64,000 nt of DNA from assembly GCA_028687575.1 (NCBI GenBank), contig JAQTZW010000001.1:248001-312000 (forward strand), given 5' to 3'. Position 1 is the stretch's first letter; each line of letters opens with the position of its first letter. This document shows, piece after piece, positions 27,532-38,040 of this stretch. This stretch comes from Gallionella sp. GTDB lineage: Bacteria > Pseudomonadota > Gammaproteobacteria > Burkholderiales > Gallionellaceae. The notes beneath the pieces are model-generated. The model did no database searches, was not told the DNA's origin, and was given only the letters and a program-made list of their open reading frames with translations. The position numbers and the translations under genes were made by a program.

Positions 27532-28345
27532 ATCGCGGGTCATTACCGCCATCATTCTGCTGGTCATATTGCTGCTGGTGCTGTTCGTGTTGCCGACCGC
27601 CTGGTGGGTTGGCTTCGTGGTGGTGATGACCATGCAGGGTGCGTTGGAGTGGGCGAAATTGTCAAGGCTCTCCGGCAAGGGAAGTTACCTGTACGCCGGC
27701 CTGACATTGGCCATGCTGCTGGCGCTGGTGTGGTTCGACGCGAGCCACGACAAGGCATCGCAAACCGTGCCGCACCTGGTGGTGTATGGGTTTTCCGCGC
27801 TGCTCTGGTTCCTGGTCGTACCTACCTGGCTGATAGCTGGCTGGAAGCTTGAAAATCCCAAGGCGATGGGTTTGGTAGGCTGGATGGTGCTGATCCCCAC
27901 CGCGCTGGCGATGATGGATCTGCACGCGATGTCGCCCAGTCCGTGGATATTGCTGCTGATCATGGGGCTGGTGTGGGTGGCCGACATAGGTGCATATTTC
28001 ACCGGGCGCAAGTTTGGCAAACGCAAGCTCGCGCCGCGTATCAGTCCGGGCAAAACCATCGAGGGGGTTGCCGGAGCGATGTTTTTCGTCACTATCTATA
28101 TCTGTTTGGTATGGGTTTTCGCACTCAACAACGGCGCGCGCGGCCTGCTGGCTATCCTGCTGTTCGCTTCCTGGTGGTGGGTGGCGCTGGCGGTGATAGG
28201 CGATCTGTTTGAATCTGCTATCAAACGGCAGGCGGGTGTCAAGGATAGCGGCACCCTGTTGCCGGGACACGGAGGCGTGCTGGACCGCATAGACGCGCTT
28301 ACTTCGACATTGCCATTGGCAGCCATGGTCATTCTGCTTCAGTAA
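27524..28345 (+). CDS. cdsA: Phosphatidate cytidylyltransferase
   Basis: 273 residues. CdsA makes CDP-diacylglycerol from phosphatidate and CTP in the inner membrane. About seven transmembrane helices are predicted; the signature SAIKRQAGVKDSGTLLPGHG followed by GVLDRIDAL is present near the C-terminus. The ATG at 27524 begins a hydrophobic helix (VITAIILLVILLLVLFVLP) and has AAGGGGAG upstream; longer upstream frames run inside uppS and are rejected. Confidence 0.96.
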   Translation: MLKSRVITAIILLVILLLVLFVLPTAWWVGFVVVMTMQGALEWAKLSRLSGKGSYLYAGLTLAMLLALVWFDASHDKASQTVPHLVVYGFSALLWFLVVPTWLIAGWKLENPKAMGLVGWMVLIPTALAMMDLHAMSPSPWILLLIMGLVWVADIGAYFTGRKFGKRKLAPRISPGKTIEGVAGAMFFVTIYICLVWVFALNNGARGLLAILLFASWWWVALAVIGDLFESAIKRQAGVKDSGTLLPGHGGVLDRIDALTSTLPLAAMVILLQ

Positions 28346-28360
28346 TTATCCTGATTGAAT

Positions 28361-29542
28361 ATGCAATTTCTTACCGTATTGGGTTCTACCGGCAGTATTG
28401 GCACCAGCACGCTGGACGTGGTGGCGCGCCATCCTGACAAATATCGTGTGTTTGCGCTGACAGCCTACCGCCAGGTCGAGTTGATGTTCAGGCAATGCCT
28501 GCAATTCCAGCCTCGCTATGCCGTGTTGCTGGACGAATCGGCGGTGGTGCAACTGCGCGACCGGTTACGCGAGGCCGGTTCTGCCACCGAGGTGCTGAGC
28601 GGTGTGGACGCACTGGAACAGGTGAGTATCGCCCCCGAGGTAGATGCGGTGATGGCGGCTATCGTCGGTGCTGCAGGCTTGCGTCCGACGCTGGCGGCAG
28701 CCAAGGCCGGCAAGAAAATTTTGCTGGCAAACAAGGAAACGCTGGTGATGGCGGGCAATGTGTTCATGGAGGCGGTGCGCGCCAGTGGTTCGGCGCTGCT
28801 GCCGATAGACAGCGAACACAACGCAATCTTTCAGGCGCTGCCGCACGGCTATAACGGTGAACTGCATCGCTCCGGCGTGCGGCGCATTCTGCTTACCGCA
28901 TCGGGCGGGCCGTTCCGTAACAAGTCGCTTGGCGAACTTGAAAATGTCACACCGGACGAGGCGTGCGCTCACCCCAACTGGGTGATGGGTCGCAAGATCT
29001 CGGTGGACTCGGCCAGCATGATGAACAAGGGGTTGGAAGTCATCGAGGCGCACTGGCTGTTCAATGCTGCTGCCGATGACATCCAGGTCGTGGTGCACCC
29101 GCAAAGCGTGATCCACTCAATGGTCGAGTATGTGGATGGCTCGGTGTTGGCGCAACTCGGCAACCCGGATATGCGCACGCCGATTGCCTACGGGCTGGCC
29201 TATCCCGAGCGCATTGAGTCCGGCGTTGGTTCGCTAGATCTGTTCAAAATTGCCCGGCTGGATTTCGTCGCTCCCGATTTTGAGCGCTTCCGTTGTCTGG
29301 CTTTGTCGTATCAGGCCTTGCGGGCTGCGGGTACAGCCCCTTCGGTGCTGAATGCCGCCAACGAGGTTGCGGTCGCAGCCTTCCTGAACAACGAAATCGC
29401 TTTCCTGGCTATTCCGCAAGTCATTGAATCCGTGCTGAACCGGCTTCCCGTGAATGTTGTCAATGGGCTGGATGACGTATTGCTGGCCGATAGCGAAGCG
29501 CGCAGGGTTGCTCTGCAGTTAATTCAGAACCTCAGGAAATGA
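28361..29542 (+). CDS. dxr: 1-deoxy-D-xylulose 5-phosphate reductoisomerase
   Basis: 393 residues. Dxr (IspC) makes 2-C-methyl-D-erythritol 4-phosphate with NADPH, the committed step of the MEP isoprenoid pathway. Seen: [17 protein letters not shown] (NADPH), [27 protein letters not shown] (metal ligands), and LTASGGPF and [15 protein letters not shown]. The ATG at 28361 fits the family N-terminus; a TTG six bases earlier is in frame. The stop overlaps rseP by four bases. Confidence 0.96.
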   Translation: MQFLTVLGSTGSIGTSTLDVVARHPDKYRVFALTAYRQVELMFRQCLQFQPRYAVLLDESAVVQLRDRLREAGSATEVLSGVDALEQVSIAPEVDAVMAAIVGAAGLRPTLAAAKAGKKILLANKETLVMAGNVFMEAVRASGSALLPIDSEHNAIFQALPHGYNGELHRSGVRRILLTASGGPFRNKSLGELENVTPDEACAHPNWVMGRKISVDSASMMNKGLEVIEAHWLFNAAADDIQVVVHPQSVIHSMVEYVDGSVLAQLGNPDMRTPIAYGLAYPERIESGVGSLDLFKIARLDFVAPDFERFRCLALSYQALRAAGTAPSVLNAANEVAVAAFLNNEIAFLAIPQVIESVLNRLPVNVVNGLDDVLLADSEARRVALQLIQNLRK

Positions 29543-30912
29543 CCACGCTATTGGCTTTTGCCGGTGCGATTGCGCTACTGGTGGTATTTCACGAATACGG
29601 ACATTACTGGGTCGCTCGTCGCTGCGGCGTGAAAGTGCTGCGCTTCTCTGTTGGTTTCGGCAAGGTTATCTATTCCAGGCGATTTGCCAACAGCGACACC
29701 GAATGGGTGATCTCGGCCATCCCTCTGGGTGGCTATGTGAAGATGCTGGACGAGCGCGAAGCGGAGGTTGCCCCCGAAGAGCTGGATATGGCGTTCAACC
29801 GCAAGCCGGTGTGGCAGCGCATGGCCATCGTGGTGGCCGGACCGATAGCCAATCTGCTGCTGGCTATGGTGCTGTACTGGGTATTGTTTATGCATGGTCA
29901 GCCTGGCTTGAAGCCCGTGGTGGGCGACGTGCCGCTGGGGTCGCCGGCAGCGCAGGCGCAGATGCAACTGGGTGAGACGATACTCGGCATCAATGGCGAG
30001 GCTACCCCGAGCTGGCAGGATTTCCGCTGGGAGCTGATGAAGCAGGCACTGGGGCAGGATGCCGATAGCCCGTCGCGCAAGGTGACAGTAGATGCTGAGA
30101 CCGCAGCCGGCCAGCGCATCAGCCATACGCTGGATTTGGGTAGCCTGCAGCCACAAGATCTCGACGGCGAATTCCTCAATAAGCTGGGGTTGTTGCCTTA
30201 CCAGCCCACCATCATGCCGGTGATAGGCAAGCTGGTTGAGGGAGGTGTGGCGCAGACTGCCGGGTTGCATGAGGATGACAGGATACTGCGCGCTGATGGC
30301 AAGAAAATGGAATCGTGGGAAGATCTGGTCAGCGTAGTACGCAGCCATCCGGCCCAAGCTGTGACCCTCGAAATCCGCCGTGGGGAACAGACCCTGAGTC
30401 TGGTTGTTGTGCCGCAGGCAGTTGACGAGACAGGGAGCAGGATAGGCAAGATTGGTGCCGGCCCCAAAGTGGACAGGGTGGCATGGCAGATGTTGCTGGT
30501 AGAGGTGAGTTATCCGCCCTTTGAAGCGTTAGGTAAGGCTGTCTACAAGACTTGGGATACGTCTACTCTCAGCCTGAAAATGCTGGGTAAAATGCTGCTT
30601 GGTCAAATCTCCGTGAAAAATTTGAGCGGCCCGATCACTATCGCCGATTACGCAGGCCAATCTGCGCAAATAGGCTGGGTAGCCTATCTCGGATTTCTCG
30701 CGTTAATCAGCGTGAGTCTGGGGGTGCTGAATTTGCTGCCGGTTCCCTTATTGGATGGTGGGCACTTGCTGTATTATGTCGCGGAATTGCTGAAGGGGAG
30801 TCCGGTCTCGGAGCAGGCGTGGGAGATCGGTCAGAGAATCGGCATTGCAATGCTGGGTACCTTGATGGTTTTTGCCATCTATAACGATATCAATCGCCTT
30901 ATTTCAGGTTAG
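29539..30912 (+). CDS. rseP: Site-2 intramembrane metalloprotease RseP
   Basis: 457 residues. RseP cuts the anti-sigma factor RseA in the membrane and clears signal-peptide remnants. The zinc site [14 protein letters not shown] lies in the first helix (H18, E19, H22), the third ligand in [15 protein letters not shown] near the C-terminus. Two periplasmic PDZ domains lie between (about 105-205 and 210-300; GEAT and [12 protein letters not shown] segments). Four transmembrane helices. ATGA coupling to dxr; bamA follows after six bases. Confidence 0.96.
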   Translation: MTTLLAFAGAIALLVVFHEYGHYWVARRCGVKVLRFSVGFGKVIYSRRFANSDTEWVISAIPLGGYVKMLDEREAEVAPEELDMAFNRKPVWQRMAIVVAGPIANLLLAMVLYWVLFMHGQPGLKPVVGDVPLGSPAAQAQMQLGETILGINGEATPSWQDFRWELMKQALGQDADSPSRKVTVDAETAAGQRISHTLDLGSLQPQDLDGEFLNKLGLLPYQPTIMPVIGKLVEGGVAQTAGLHEDDRILRADGKKMESWEDLVSVVRSHPAQAVTLEIRRGEQTLSLVVVPQAVDETGSRIGKIGAGPKVDRVAWQMLLVEVSYPPFEALGKAVYKTWDTSTLSLKMLGKMLLGQISVKNLSGPITIADYAGQSAQIGWVAYLGFLALISVSLGVLNLLPVPLLDGGHLLYYVAELLKGSPVSEQAWEIGQRIGIAMLGTLMVFAIYNDINRLISG

Positions 30913-30918
30913 TAATAA

Positions 30919-33192
30919 ATGAACAAGAAAAAGCTGGCAGCAATCATCTCATTGTTATTCATGTCGCCCGCCTGGGCGATCGAGCCTTTCACCGTCAAAG
31001 ATATCCGTGTCGAGGGTATTCAGCGTACAGAGGCCGGCACGGTGTTCAGTTACCTGCCGGTCAAGGTCGGTGACACCATGAATGACGAACATGCGACCGA
31101 AGCGATTCGTGCGTTGTACAGCACAGGCTTCTTCAAGGACGTGCGACTTGAGGTCGAGCAGGGCGTGTTGATCGTGCTGGTGCGCGAGCGTCCCTCTATC
31201 GCCAGCATTCAGGTCAATGGGGTCAAGGATTTCTCCAAGGATCAGCTGAAGGACAACATGAAATATGCCGGTCTGGCGGAGGCGCGCATATTCGACAAGG
31301 GGGCGCTGGAAAAAGCGGTCCATAACCTGAAACAGCAATATGTGGCGCGCGGCAAGTATGGCGTGAAGGTCAAGACCAACGTGATCGAAATGGATCGCAA
31401 TCGCGTCACTATCATGTTTGATGTGGTCGAGGGCGAAGTTTCCAAGATCAAACAGATCAATATCGTCGGTAACAAGGCCTATCCCGAGGATGAGTTGCAG
31501 GGCATGATGAAGCTCAGCACGCCAGACTGGCTGAGCTGGATCAGCAAGAACGACCAGTATTCCAAGCAGAAGCTGTCGGCCGATCTGGAGACGCTGCGCT
31601 CCTTCTACATGGATAAGGGCTATCTGGAATTCAATATTGATTCCACACAGATTTCCATTTCCCCCGACAAGAATGACATCTACATCACCGTCAACATTAC
31701 CGAGGGTGAGAAATATACGATTTCCAAGGTGACACTGACCGGCAATACGCCTGTTCCCATGGAAGAATTGGATGCGTTGGTGCAGGTCAAGGCGGGCGAT
31801 GACTTTTCTCGGCAGGCGCTGTCAGAAACCAGCAAGCTGGTCGGTGAGCGCTTGGCTTCCGAGGGCTATGCGTTTGCCAACGTCAATGCTGTTCCCGATG
31901 TGAACAAGGAAAAACATGAAGTGTCCTTCAACTTCATGGTTGATCCAGGACAGCGGGTCTATGTGAGGCACATCAATATTTCCGGCAACACCAAGACCCG
32001 CGACGAGGTTGTCCGCCGCGAGTTCCGTCAGGTCGAGGGTTCTTGGTTCGATGTCAAGAAGATCAAGCAATCCAAACGTCGTATTGATAGGCTGGGGTTC
32101 TTTTCCGAGGTCAATATCGAAACGCCAGCGGTGCAGGGTGCTGCCGACCAGATGGATATCAATGTCGCTGTTACCGAGAAATCAACCGGCAGTTTCTCGG
32201 TTGGCGCGGGCGTGAGCAGTGGCGAAGGCATCGTTCTGATGGGGGGCGTTAGCCAGTCTAACGTATTCGGCAGTGGTAATTACCTGTCTACCCAGCTTAA
32301 TACCAGCAAGATTAACCAGAACATTTCCCTGTCCTACACCAATCCCTATTTCACGGATGAGGGGATGAGTCGCGGTTTCGATTTCTACAAGCGCAATACC
32401 AATGCGCTCAATTCGGTGCTGAGTCAATACAATTCCTCTACCAAAGGGTTGGGCATGCGTTTCGGCGTGCCTATCAATGAAGAGGAATACATCACTTATG
32501 GCCTGTCTATCGAAAAGTCCAATATCGGCCTGACGGCATTGAGTCCTTTGAGTTATGTCAACCATGTGAAAAACTTTGGCAACGTGAATACCACGGTGTT
32601 GGGTACAGCCGGTTGGACCCGTGATAGTCGAGACAGCGCGCTCTATACCACCGAGGGTACGGTGCAGCGCGCCTACGTGGAGATTGCGTTGCCAGTGATG
32701 GATATGCGCTATTACAAGTTGAACTATGAGCACCAATGGTTCTACCCAATCTCTTCTGACTTTACTCTGATGGTGAATGGTTTGGCGGGTGCTGCGGCCG
32801 GCTATTCCAACAAGCAAGTGCCTTTCTTCAAGAATTTCTATGGTGGCGGTGTTGGTTCGGTGCGCGGTTACGAACTTAATTCCTTGGGGCCGCGTGACTT
32901 GAACAATCTGTCGCTGGGTGGTTTGCGCCGTTTTGCAGGAAGCATCGAAGTCATGACACCTATGCCCGGCATCAAGGATAAATCAGTACGTATAAGCGGC
33001 TTTATTGACGGCGGTGCGGTGTATGGACCTGGTGATCTGGCTGGCACCGCCGGGATGCGTTATTCCGCAGGTGTAGCGGCGACTTGGCTGTCTCCGATGG
33101 GGCCGTTGAAGTTTAGTTATGGCATGCCTTTGAACAAACAACCTCAGGATAAGCTACAGGCATTCCAGTTCACCATGGGTTCGATGTTTTAA
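30919..33192 (+). CDS. bamA: Outer membrane protein assembly factor BamA
   Basis: 757 residues. BamA is the Omp85-type core of the BAM machine that folds beta-barrels into the outer membrane. A signal peptide (ending SPAWA), five POTRA repeats (about residues 22-420) and a 16-strand barrel follow; the VRGY motif of loop 6 appears as GGGVGSVRGYELNSLGPRD, and the last residue is Phe (FTMGSMF), the BAM signal. It sits between rseP and skp as in most proteobacteria. Confidence 0.97.
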   Translation: MNKKKLAAIISLLFMSPAWAIEPFTVKDIRVEGIQRTEAGTVFSYLPVKVGDTMNDEHATEAIRALYSTGFFKDVRLEVEQGVLIVLVRERPSIASIQVNGVKDFSKDQLKDNMKYAGLAEARIFDKGALEKAVHNLKQQYVARGKYGVKVKTNVIEMDRNRVTIMFDVVEGEVSKIKQINIVGNKAYPEDELQGMMKLSTPDWLSWISKNDQYSKQKLSADLETLRSFYMDKGYLEFNIDSTQISISPDKNDIYITVNITEGEKYTISKVTLTGNTPVPMEELDALVQVKAGDDFSRQALSETSKLVGERLASEGYAFANVNAVPDVNKEKHEVSFNFMVDPGQRVYVRHINISGNTKTRDEVVRREFRQVEGSWFDVKKIKQSKRRIDRLGFFSEVNIETPAVQGAADQMDINVAVTEKSTGSFSVGAGVSSGEGIVLMGGVSQSNVFGSGNYLSTQLNTSKINQNISLSYTNPYFTDEGMSRGFDFYKRNTNALNSVLSQYNSSTKGLGMRFGVPINEEEYITYGLSIEKSNIGLTALSPLSYVNHVKNFGNVNTTVLGTAGWTRDSRDSALYTTEGTVQRAYVEIALPVMDMRYYKLNYEHQWFYPISSDFTLMVNGLAGAAAGYSNKQVPFFKNFYGGGVGSVRGYELNSLGPRDLNNLSLGGLRRFAGSIEVMTPMPGIKDKSVRISGFIDGGAVYGPGDLAGTAGMRYSAGVAATWLSPMGPLKFSYGMPLNKQPQDKLQAFQFTMGSMF

Positions 33193-33255
33193 TAGTACCG
33201 GCAGTTGCCGCGAGTCGTTCGGCTTGCGATTGATTTGCTGCGTGGGGGAAGTTTG

Positions 33256-33759
33256 ATGAATACGAAGTTGATGGTATCGCTGTTTTTTGGCGCAATACTG
33301 GGGGCAGGAAATACGCTTGCCGGTGATTTCAAGGTGGGCGTGGTTGATACCGAGCGCATCCTGCATGAATCCGCTCCAGCGATGAAGGCTGCGCAGAAGA
33401 TTGAGAAGGATTTTTCCGCGCGCGACCAAGAAATCAAGAAAACAATGAAACAAGTCAAGGAGTTGCAGGATTATCTTGATAAGATGACTGTGGGTTCCAG
33501 CGAGACGGATCGTCGCAACAAGGAACGCGAATTGAACGCGCTCAACGTCAATCTGCAGCGCTTGCAGCGAGAATTCCGTGAAGACCTGAATCTGCGCAAG
33601 AACGAGGAGCTCGCCGTAGTACTGGAAAAGGCCAACAAGGCGATTCAGGCTATTGCTGAAGCCGAGAAATATGACCTGATCCTGCAGGAAGCAGTCTATC
33701 GCAATCCGCGCATAGACATCACCGATAAGGTGATCAAGAGCCTGGCATCCGACAAGTAA
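33256..33759 (+). CDS. skp: Periplasmic chaperone Skp/OmpH
   Basis: 167 residues from the ATG at 33256 (GGGGGAAG upstream). The signal peptide ends near NTLAG. The mature protein has the family start FKVGVVDTERILHES and long charged helices (about 40-130) that form the tentacles of the Skp trimer, which holds unfolded outer-membrane proteins. The upstream frame to 33205 would prevent export and is rejected. Confidence 0.93.
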   Translation: MNTKLMVSLFFGAILGAGNTLAGDFKVGVVDTERILHESAPAMKAAQKIEKDFSARDQEIKKTMKQVKELQDYLDKMTVGSSETDRRNKERELNALNVNLQRLQREFREDLNLRKNEELAVVLEKANKAIQAIAEAEKYDLILQEAVYRNPRIDITDKVIKSLASDK

Positions 33760-33787
33760 GCCGAAAACGGGAAGCATTTTCATACAT

Positions 33788-34843
33788 ATGGCCCTGTCTT
33801 TTACATTGGCTGAGATCGCGGCCCGGCTGGGCGGCGAGGTGCGCGGAGACGGCACGGTCCGCATTTGCGGCATCGGCACGCTGGAACATGCACGGCCCGA
33901 CCAGATCAGTTTTCTGACCAACAGCAAGTACCGTTCGCAACTGGCCGGCACGCAAGCTGGGGCGTTGATACTGGGCGAGCCGGATGCCGAGGCGACCAGC
34001 CTGCCGCGCCTCATCGTCAGGAATCCCTATGCCTGTTTCGCCAGGGTGTCTGCACTGTTGAATCCCTTGCCTGAAGCCGCCCCCGGCATCCACCCCGCAG
34101 CGGTGGTGGCTGACAGCGCGCGGGTTGATGCGACTGCCAGCATCGCTGCCACGGCGGTGGTGGGCGCGGGTGCTGTGATCGGCGCACATTCGGTGATCGG
34201 CGAGGGCTGTTCGATCGGCGAGAACGTGGTGATAGGCCGCAATGCGCGCCTCTATCCGCGCGTGGTGGTGTATCACGACTGCGTGATTGGCGACAATCTG
34301 ATTGCGCATTCCGGCGTGGTGATCGGTTCGGACGGCTTCGGCATCGCGATGGACGAAGGCCGCTGGATCAAGATCCAGCAGATCGGCCGCGTGGTGATCG
34401 GCAACGATGTCGAGATCGGCGCGAACACCACGATAGACCGGGGCGCGCTGGACGACACGGTGATCGAGGACGGCGTGAAGCTGGACAACCAGATCCAGAT
34501 CGCCCACAACGTGCGCATCGGCGCGCATACCGCAATCGCCGGCTGCGTCGGCATCGCCGGCAGCGCCACCATCGGCAAGTATTGCCAGATCGGCGGCAGC
34601 GCCGGCATCCTGGGCCATTTGCAGATCGCCGATCATACGGTGATCTCGTCGTTCACACTGATCAACAAGTCCATCCGTGAGCCGGGCAACTACACGGCTA
34701 TCTATCCGTTCTCGGCGATGGACGACTGGCGCAGGAACGCCGTGCATCTGCGCCATCTGGACGAGATGGCGCGCCGTCTGAAACATCTGGAAAAAGAATT
34801 GCAATCGTTGAAACAAGAACCGTCAAAAGGTGAGAACACATGA
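33788..34843 (+). CDS. lpxD: UDP-3-O-(3-hydroxyacyl)glucosamine N-acyltransferase
   Basis: 351 residues. LpxD adds the second hydroxyacyl chain in lipid A synthesis. An N-terminal uridine-binding domain is followed by left-handed beta-helix hexapeptide repeats (about 100-310; many I/V-G-x-x-x-x units). The catalytic His lies in [14 protein letters not shown]. The end is a coiled tail ([17 protein letters not shown]). The stop overlaps fabZ by four bases. Confidence 0.96.
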   Translation: MALSFTLAEIAARLGGEVRGDGTVRICGIGTLEHARPDQISFLTNSKYRSQLAGTQAGALILGEPDAEATSLPRLIVRNPYACFARVSALLNPLPEAAPGIHPAAVVADSARVDATASIAATAVVGAGAVIGAHSVIGEGCSIGENVVIGRNARLYPRVVVYHDCVIGDNLIAHSGVVIGSDGFGIAMDEGRWIKIQQIGRVVIGNDVEIGANTTIDRGALDDTVIEDGVKLDNQIQIAHNVRIGAHTAIAGCVGIAGSATIGKYCQIGGSAGILGHLQIADHTVISSFTLINKSIREPGNYTAIYPFSAMDDWRRNAVHLRHLDEMARRLKHLEKELQSLKQEPSKGENT

Positions 34844-35289
34844 GTATTCAAATGGATATCCACGCAATCCTGGAAAGTCTGCCGCATCGTTACCCGTTTC
34901 TGCTGGTGGATCGCGTGCTGGAACTGGAACCGGGCAAGAGCATCGTTGCGCTGAAGAACGTCACCATCAATGAACCGTTCTTCCCCGGCCATTACCCGCA
35001 TCATCCGGTGATGCCGGGCGTGCTGATCATCGAGGCGATGGCCCAGGTGGCGGCGTTGCTGTCGTTCCAGAGCATGGAACAGAAGCCCGACGAGAAGACC
35101 GTGTATTACTTCGCCGGCATAGACGGCGCGCGTTTCAAGCGCCCGGTATCGCCCGGCGATCAGTTGATCTTCAAGGTGGAACTGGTGCGCAGCATGCGCG
35201 GGCTTTATAAGTTCAAGGCCATCGCCGAAGTGGACGGACAATTGACCGCCGAGGCCGAATTGATGTGCACCGTGAAAACGGTGGCCTGA
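34840..35289 (+). CDS. fabZ: 3-hydroxyacyl-ACP dehydratase FabZ
   Basis: 149 residues, a hot-dog fold dehydratase of fatty acid elongation. The motif [16 protein letters not shown], then [19 protein letters not shown] (catalytic His) and IEAMAQ (catalytic Glu) are complete. It overlaps lpxD by four bases and lpxA by one base, linking fatty-acid and lipid A supply. Confidence 0.97.
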   Translation: MSIQMDIHAILESLPHRYPFLLVDRVLELEPGKSIVALKNVTINEPFFPGHYPHHPVMPGVLIIEAMAQVAALLSFQSMEQKPDEKTVYYFAGIDGARFKRPVSPGDQLIFKVELVRSMRGLYKFKAIAEVDGQLTAEAELMCTVKTVA

Positions 35290-36059
35290 TGATACATCCG
35301 ACCGCCATCGTCCACCCGAACGCGACGCTCGCCTCCGATGTCGAGGTGGGCGCGTATTCCATCATCGGCGAACATGTCGAGATCGGCGCCGGCACGGTGA
35401 TCGGGCCGCATGTGGTCATCAACGGGCACACGCGTATCGGTCAGCACAACCGCATTTTCCAGTTCTGTTCGCTGGGCGAGATCCCGCAGGACAAGAAATA
35501 CGCCGGCGAACCGACCCGGCTTGAGATCGGCGACCACAACACCATCCGCGAATTCTGCACCTTCAATCTGGGCACGGCGCAGGATGTCGGCGTGACCCGG
35601 CTCGGCAACCACAACTGGATCATGGCTTATGTCCATTTGGCACACGATTGTCAGATCGGCAACAACACCATTTTCGCCAACAACTCGCAATTGGCCGGAC
35701 ATGTCACGGTGGGCGACTACGCGATATTGGGCGGCTTCACCGTGGTGCACCAGTTCGTCCGCATCGGCGCGCACATCATCACCGGCATGGGGACCATTTT
35801 GTTTCAGGATGTGCCACCTTATGTGCTGGCATCCGGTAATCCTTGTGCGCCGCACGGCATCAACAGCGAGGGATTGAAGCGTCGCGGTTTTTCCTCTGCA
35901 TCCATCATGGCGATCAAGCGCGCCTACAAAACGTTGTACCGCTCCGGCCTCAGTCTGGACGAGGCGCGGCAGGCCATCCAGTTGCAAGTGGCTGAACACG
36001 CCGAATTGCAACCCCTGGTTGAGTTTCTTGCCGGTGCTGAACGCGGCGTCGTTCGTTAA
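35289..36059 (+). CDS. lpxA: UDP-N-acetylglucosamine acyltransferase
   Basis: 256 residues. LpxA does the first acylation of lipid A synthesis. A left-handed beta-helix of hexapeptide repeats starts at IHPTAIVHPNATLASDV; the catalytic His lies in YVHLAHDCQIGN, and the GGFTVVHQFVRIG segment is present. The C-terminal helical bundle begins after GLKRRGFSS. The ATG overlaps the fabZ stop by one base. Confidence 0.97.
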   Translation: MIHPTAIVHPNATLASDVEVGAYSIIGEHVEIGAGTVIGPHVVINGHTRIGQHNRIFQFCSLGEIPQDKKYAGEPTRLEIGDHNTIREFCTFNLGTAQDVGVTRLGNHNWIMAYVHLAHDCQIGNNTIFANNSQLAGHVTVGDYAILGGFTVVHQFVRIGAHIITGMGTILFQDVPPYVLASGNPCAPHGINSEGLKRRGFSSASIMAIKRAYKTLYRSGLSLDEARQAIQLQVAEHAELQPLVEFLAGAERGVVR

Positions 36060-36071
36060 TCGGGTAATTTC

Positions 36072-37226
36072 ATGTCGCAGCAAAAAATCATTATCGGCAT
36101 CGTCGCGGGCGAAGCATCGGGCGACCTGCTCGGCAGCCACCTGATTGAGGCTTTGAAACAGTCGCGTCCGGATATCGAGTTTGTCGGAATCGGCGGGCCG
36201 AAGATGCAGTCGGCTGGTATGCAAGTGCTGTTTCCGATGGAGAAACTGGCAGTGATGGGCTACGTCGAAGTGTTGCGCCATTACCGCGAGATAGTTGGTA
36301 TCCGCAGCAAACTGCGGTCGTACCTGTTGGACGTGCGACCGGTGATGTTCATTGGCATAGACGCGCCGGATTTCAATCTTGATCTGGAACTGGCGCTCAA
36401 GCAGCAGGGCATCCCCACCATCCATTACGTCAGCCCATCCATCTGGGCGTGGCGCGGCGAACGCATCAACAAGATCAAGCGGGCGGTGACGCACATGCTG
36501 GCGTTGTTCCCGCATGAGCCGAAGCTCTACGAAGAGGCGGGCGTGCCGGTCAGTTATGTCGGTCATCCGCTGGCCGACATCCTGCCTGAGCAGCCCAAGC
36601 GTGCGGAAGTCCGCGAGCGCATGCGCATTCCGTTGCAAGTCCCGCTGTTCGCCATGCTGCCCGGCAGCCGCCGCAACGAGGTCGCCATGTTGGCGCGGAC
36701 TTACATTGAAACGATCAAGCTGATTCTGCAGCAATTGCCCGATGCACGCTTTCTGGTGCCGTTGGCCAGCCGCGAGACACGGGCCATCTTTGAGCAGGCG
36801 ATCTTCGATGCCGATGCCCATGAATTGCCGATGTCGCTGCTGTTTGGCCACGCACACGACGCAATCACCGCCGCCGATGCAGTGCTGGTGGCGTCCGGCA
36901 CGGCGACGCTGGAATGCGCCTTGCTGAAACGCCCGATGGTCATCACCTATCGCCTGCCCAAACTCACCTGGTGGATGATGAAGCGCAAGAGCTATCTGCC
37001 TTACTTCGGTCTGCCGAACATTTTGTGTGGGCGCTTCGTCGTGCCGGAGTTGATACAGGACGATGCGCTGCCAGAAAATCTGGCGCAGGCGTTGCTCAAC
37101 CAGTATCACGACAAGGATTACGTCGAAGCGCTGGAGCAGACCTTCACCGAGCTGCACCACACCCTGCGCCAGGGCACGGCACAAAAGGCCGCCAGCGCCG
37201 TGCTGCAATACCTGCCGGCGGCCTGA
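36072..37226 (+). CDS. lpxB: Lipid-A-disaccharide synthase
   Basis: 384 residues, GT19 glycosyltransferase joining UDP-diacylglucosamine and lipid X. The N-terminal [41 protein letters not shown], and C-terminal [10 protein letters not shown] and [13 protein letters not shown] motifs are standard. The stop overlaps the rnhB ATG by one base. Confidence 0.97.
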   Translation: MSQQKIIIGIVAGEASGDLLGSHLIEALKQSRPDIEFVGIGGPKMQSAGMQVLFPMEKLAVMGYVEVLRHYREIVGIRSKLRSYLLDVRPVMFIGIDAPDFNLDLELALKQQGIPTIHYVSPSIWAWRGERINKIKRAVTHMLALFPHEPKLYEEAGVPVSYVGHPLADILPEQPKRAEVRERMRIPLQVPLFAMLPGSRRNEVAMLARTYIETIKLILQQLPDARFLVPLASRETRAIFEQAIFDADAHELPMSLLFGHAHDAITAADAVLVASGTATLECALLKRPMVITYRLPKLTWWMMKRKSYLPYFGLPNILCGRFVVPELIQDDALPENLAQALLNQYHDKDYVEALEQTFTELHHTLRQGTAQKAASAVLQYLPAA

Positions 37227-37849
37227 TGCCGTTGTTCGGTGACGGCGCATTGGCAGTGTCCGGGCAGGGCGGCATCCTGATCTGCGGCGTGGATGAGGCG
37301 GGACGCGGTCCATTGGCGGGCCCGGTGAGTGCCGCCGCAGTGATCCTCGATGAAGCCCACCCGATTCCGGGTTTGAACGATTCCAAGAAATTGAGCGAAC
37401 GGCAGCGTGAATTGCTGGCACCGCTGATCCGCGAGCGCGCGCTGGCTTGGGCGGTGGCCTGGGCAAGTGTCGAGGAGATAGACGCGCTCAACATCCTGCA
37501 AGCCACGCTGCTGGCGATGCGGCGCGCCGTGCAGGCGTTGCCGGTCAGCCCACAGCAGGTGCTGGTGGACGGGCTGTATTGCCCGCAGACTGGCATCCCC
37601 AGTCAGGCCATCGTCAAGGGCGACAGCAAGGTCGCCGCCATTTCTGCCGCTTCGATACTGGCTAAAACCGCACGTGATGAACTGATGCTGCAATTGCATC
37701 AGCAGTACCCCGTCTACGCTTTCGACGTTCACAAGGGGTATCCTACTGCCGCCCATCTGGCCGCGTTGCGAGCGCATGGCGCAAGCCCGGTGCATCGCAG
37801 GAGTTTCAGGCCGGTGCGCGAACTGCTGACACGTACGGGGCCAGCCTGA
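37226..37849 (+). CDS. rnhB: Ribonuclease HII
   Basis: 207 residues. RNase HII removes ribonucleotides from DNA. The signature [32 protein letters not shown] and [17 protein letters not shown] followed by ARD carry the four acidic catalytic residues. The true start is the ATG overlapping the lpxB stop. The end [11 protein letters not shown] is normal. Confidence 0.96.
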   Translation: MPLFGDGALAVSGQGGILICGVDEAGRGPLAGPVSAAAVILDEAHPIPGLNDSKKLSERQRELLAPLIRERALAWAVAWASVEEIDALNILQATLLAMRRAVQALPVSPQQVLVDGLYCPQTGIPSQAIVKGDSKVAAISAASILAKTARDELMLQLHQQYPVYAFDVHKGYPTAAHLAALRAHGASPVHRRSFRPVRELLTRTGPA

Positions 37850-38040
37850 AGCTTGTCAGCGCCATTTGTTGATCTCTGAATCACTTTATTGGGGTGGTTT
37901 TTGCTGGATGGGCTAATTTTTCGAGCCAGTGTGCCGTAAACTCCGACGTAGAGAAAAGTTATCCACTCGGAGTCCTCATCATCTTGGTAAACGTGTCTGC
38001 GCAGGGCTTGAATGTGCTGCTCGGTGGCAAGCCCCCCGAA

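Noticed and set aside
35205..37466. Minus-strand open frame of 753 codons
   Set aside because: It lies antisense to fabZ, lpxA, lpxB and rnhB, all of which have clear family motifs. Its length comes from the GC-biased third positions of those genes, and its composition (His, Gln, Arg-rich) is not protein-like.
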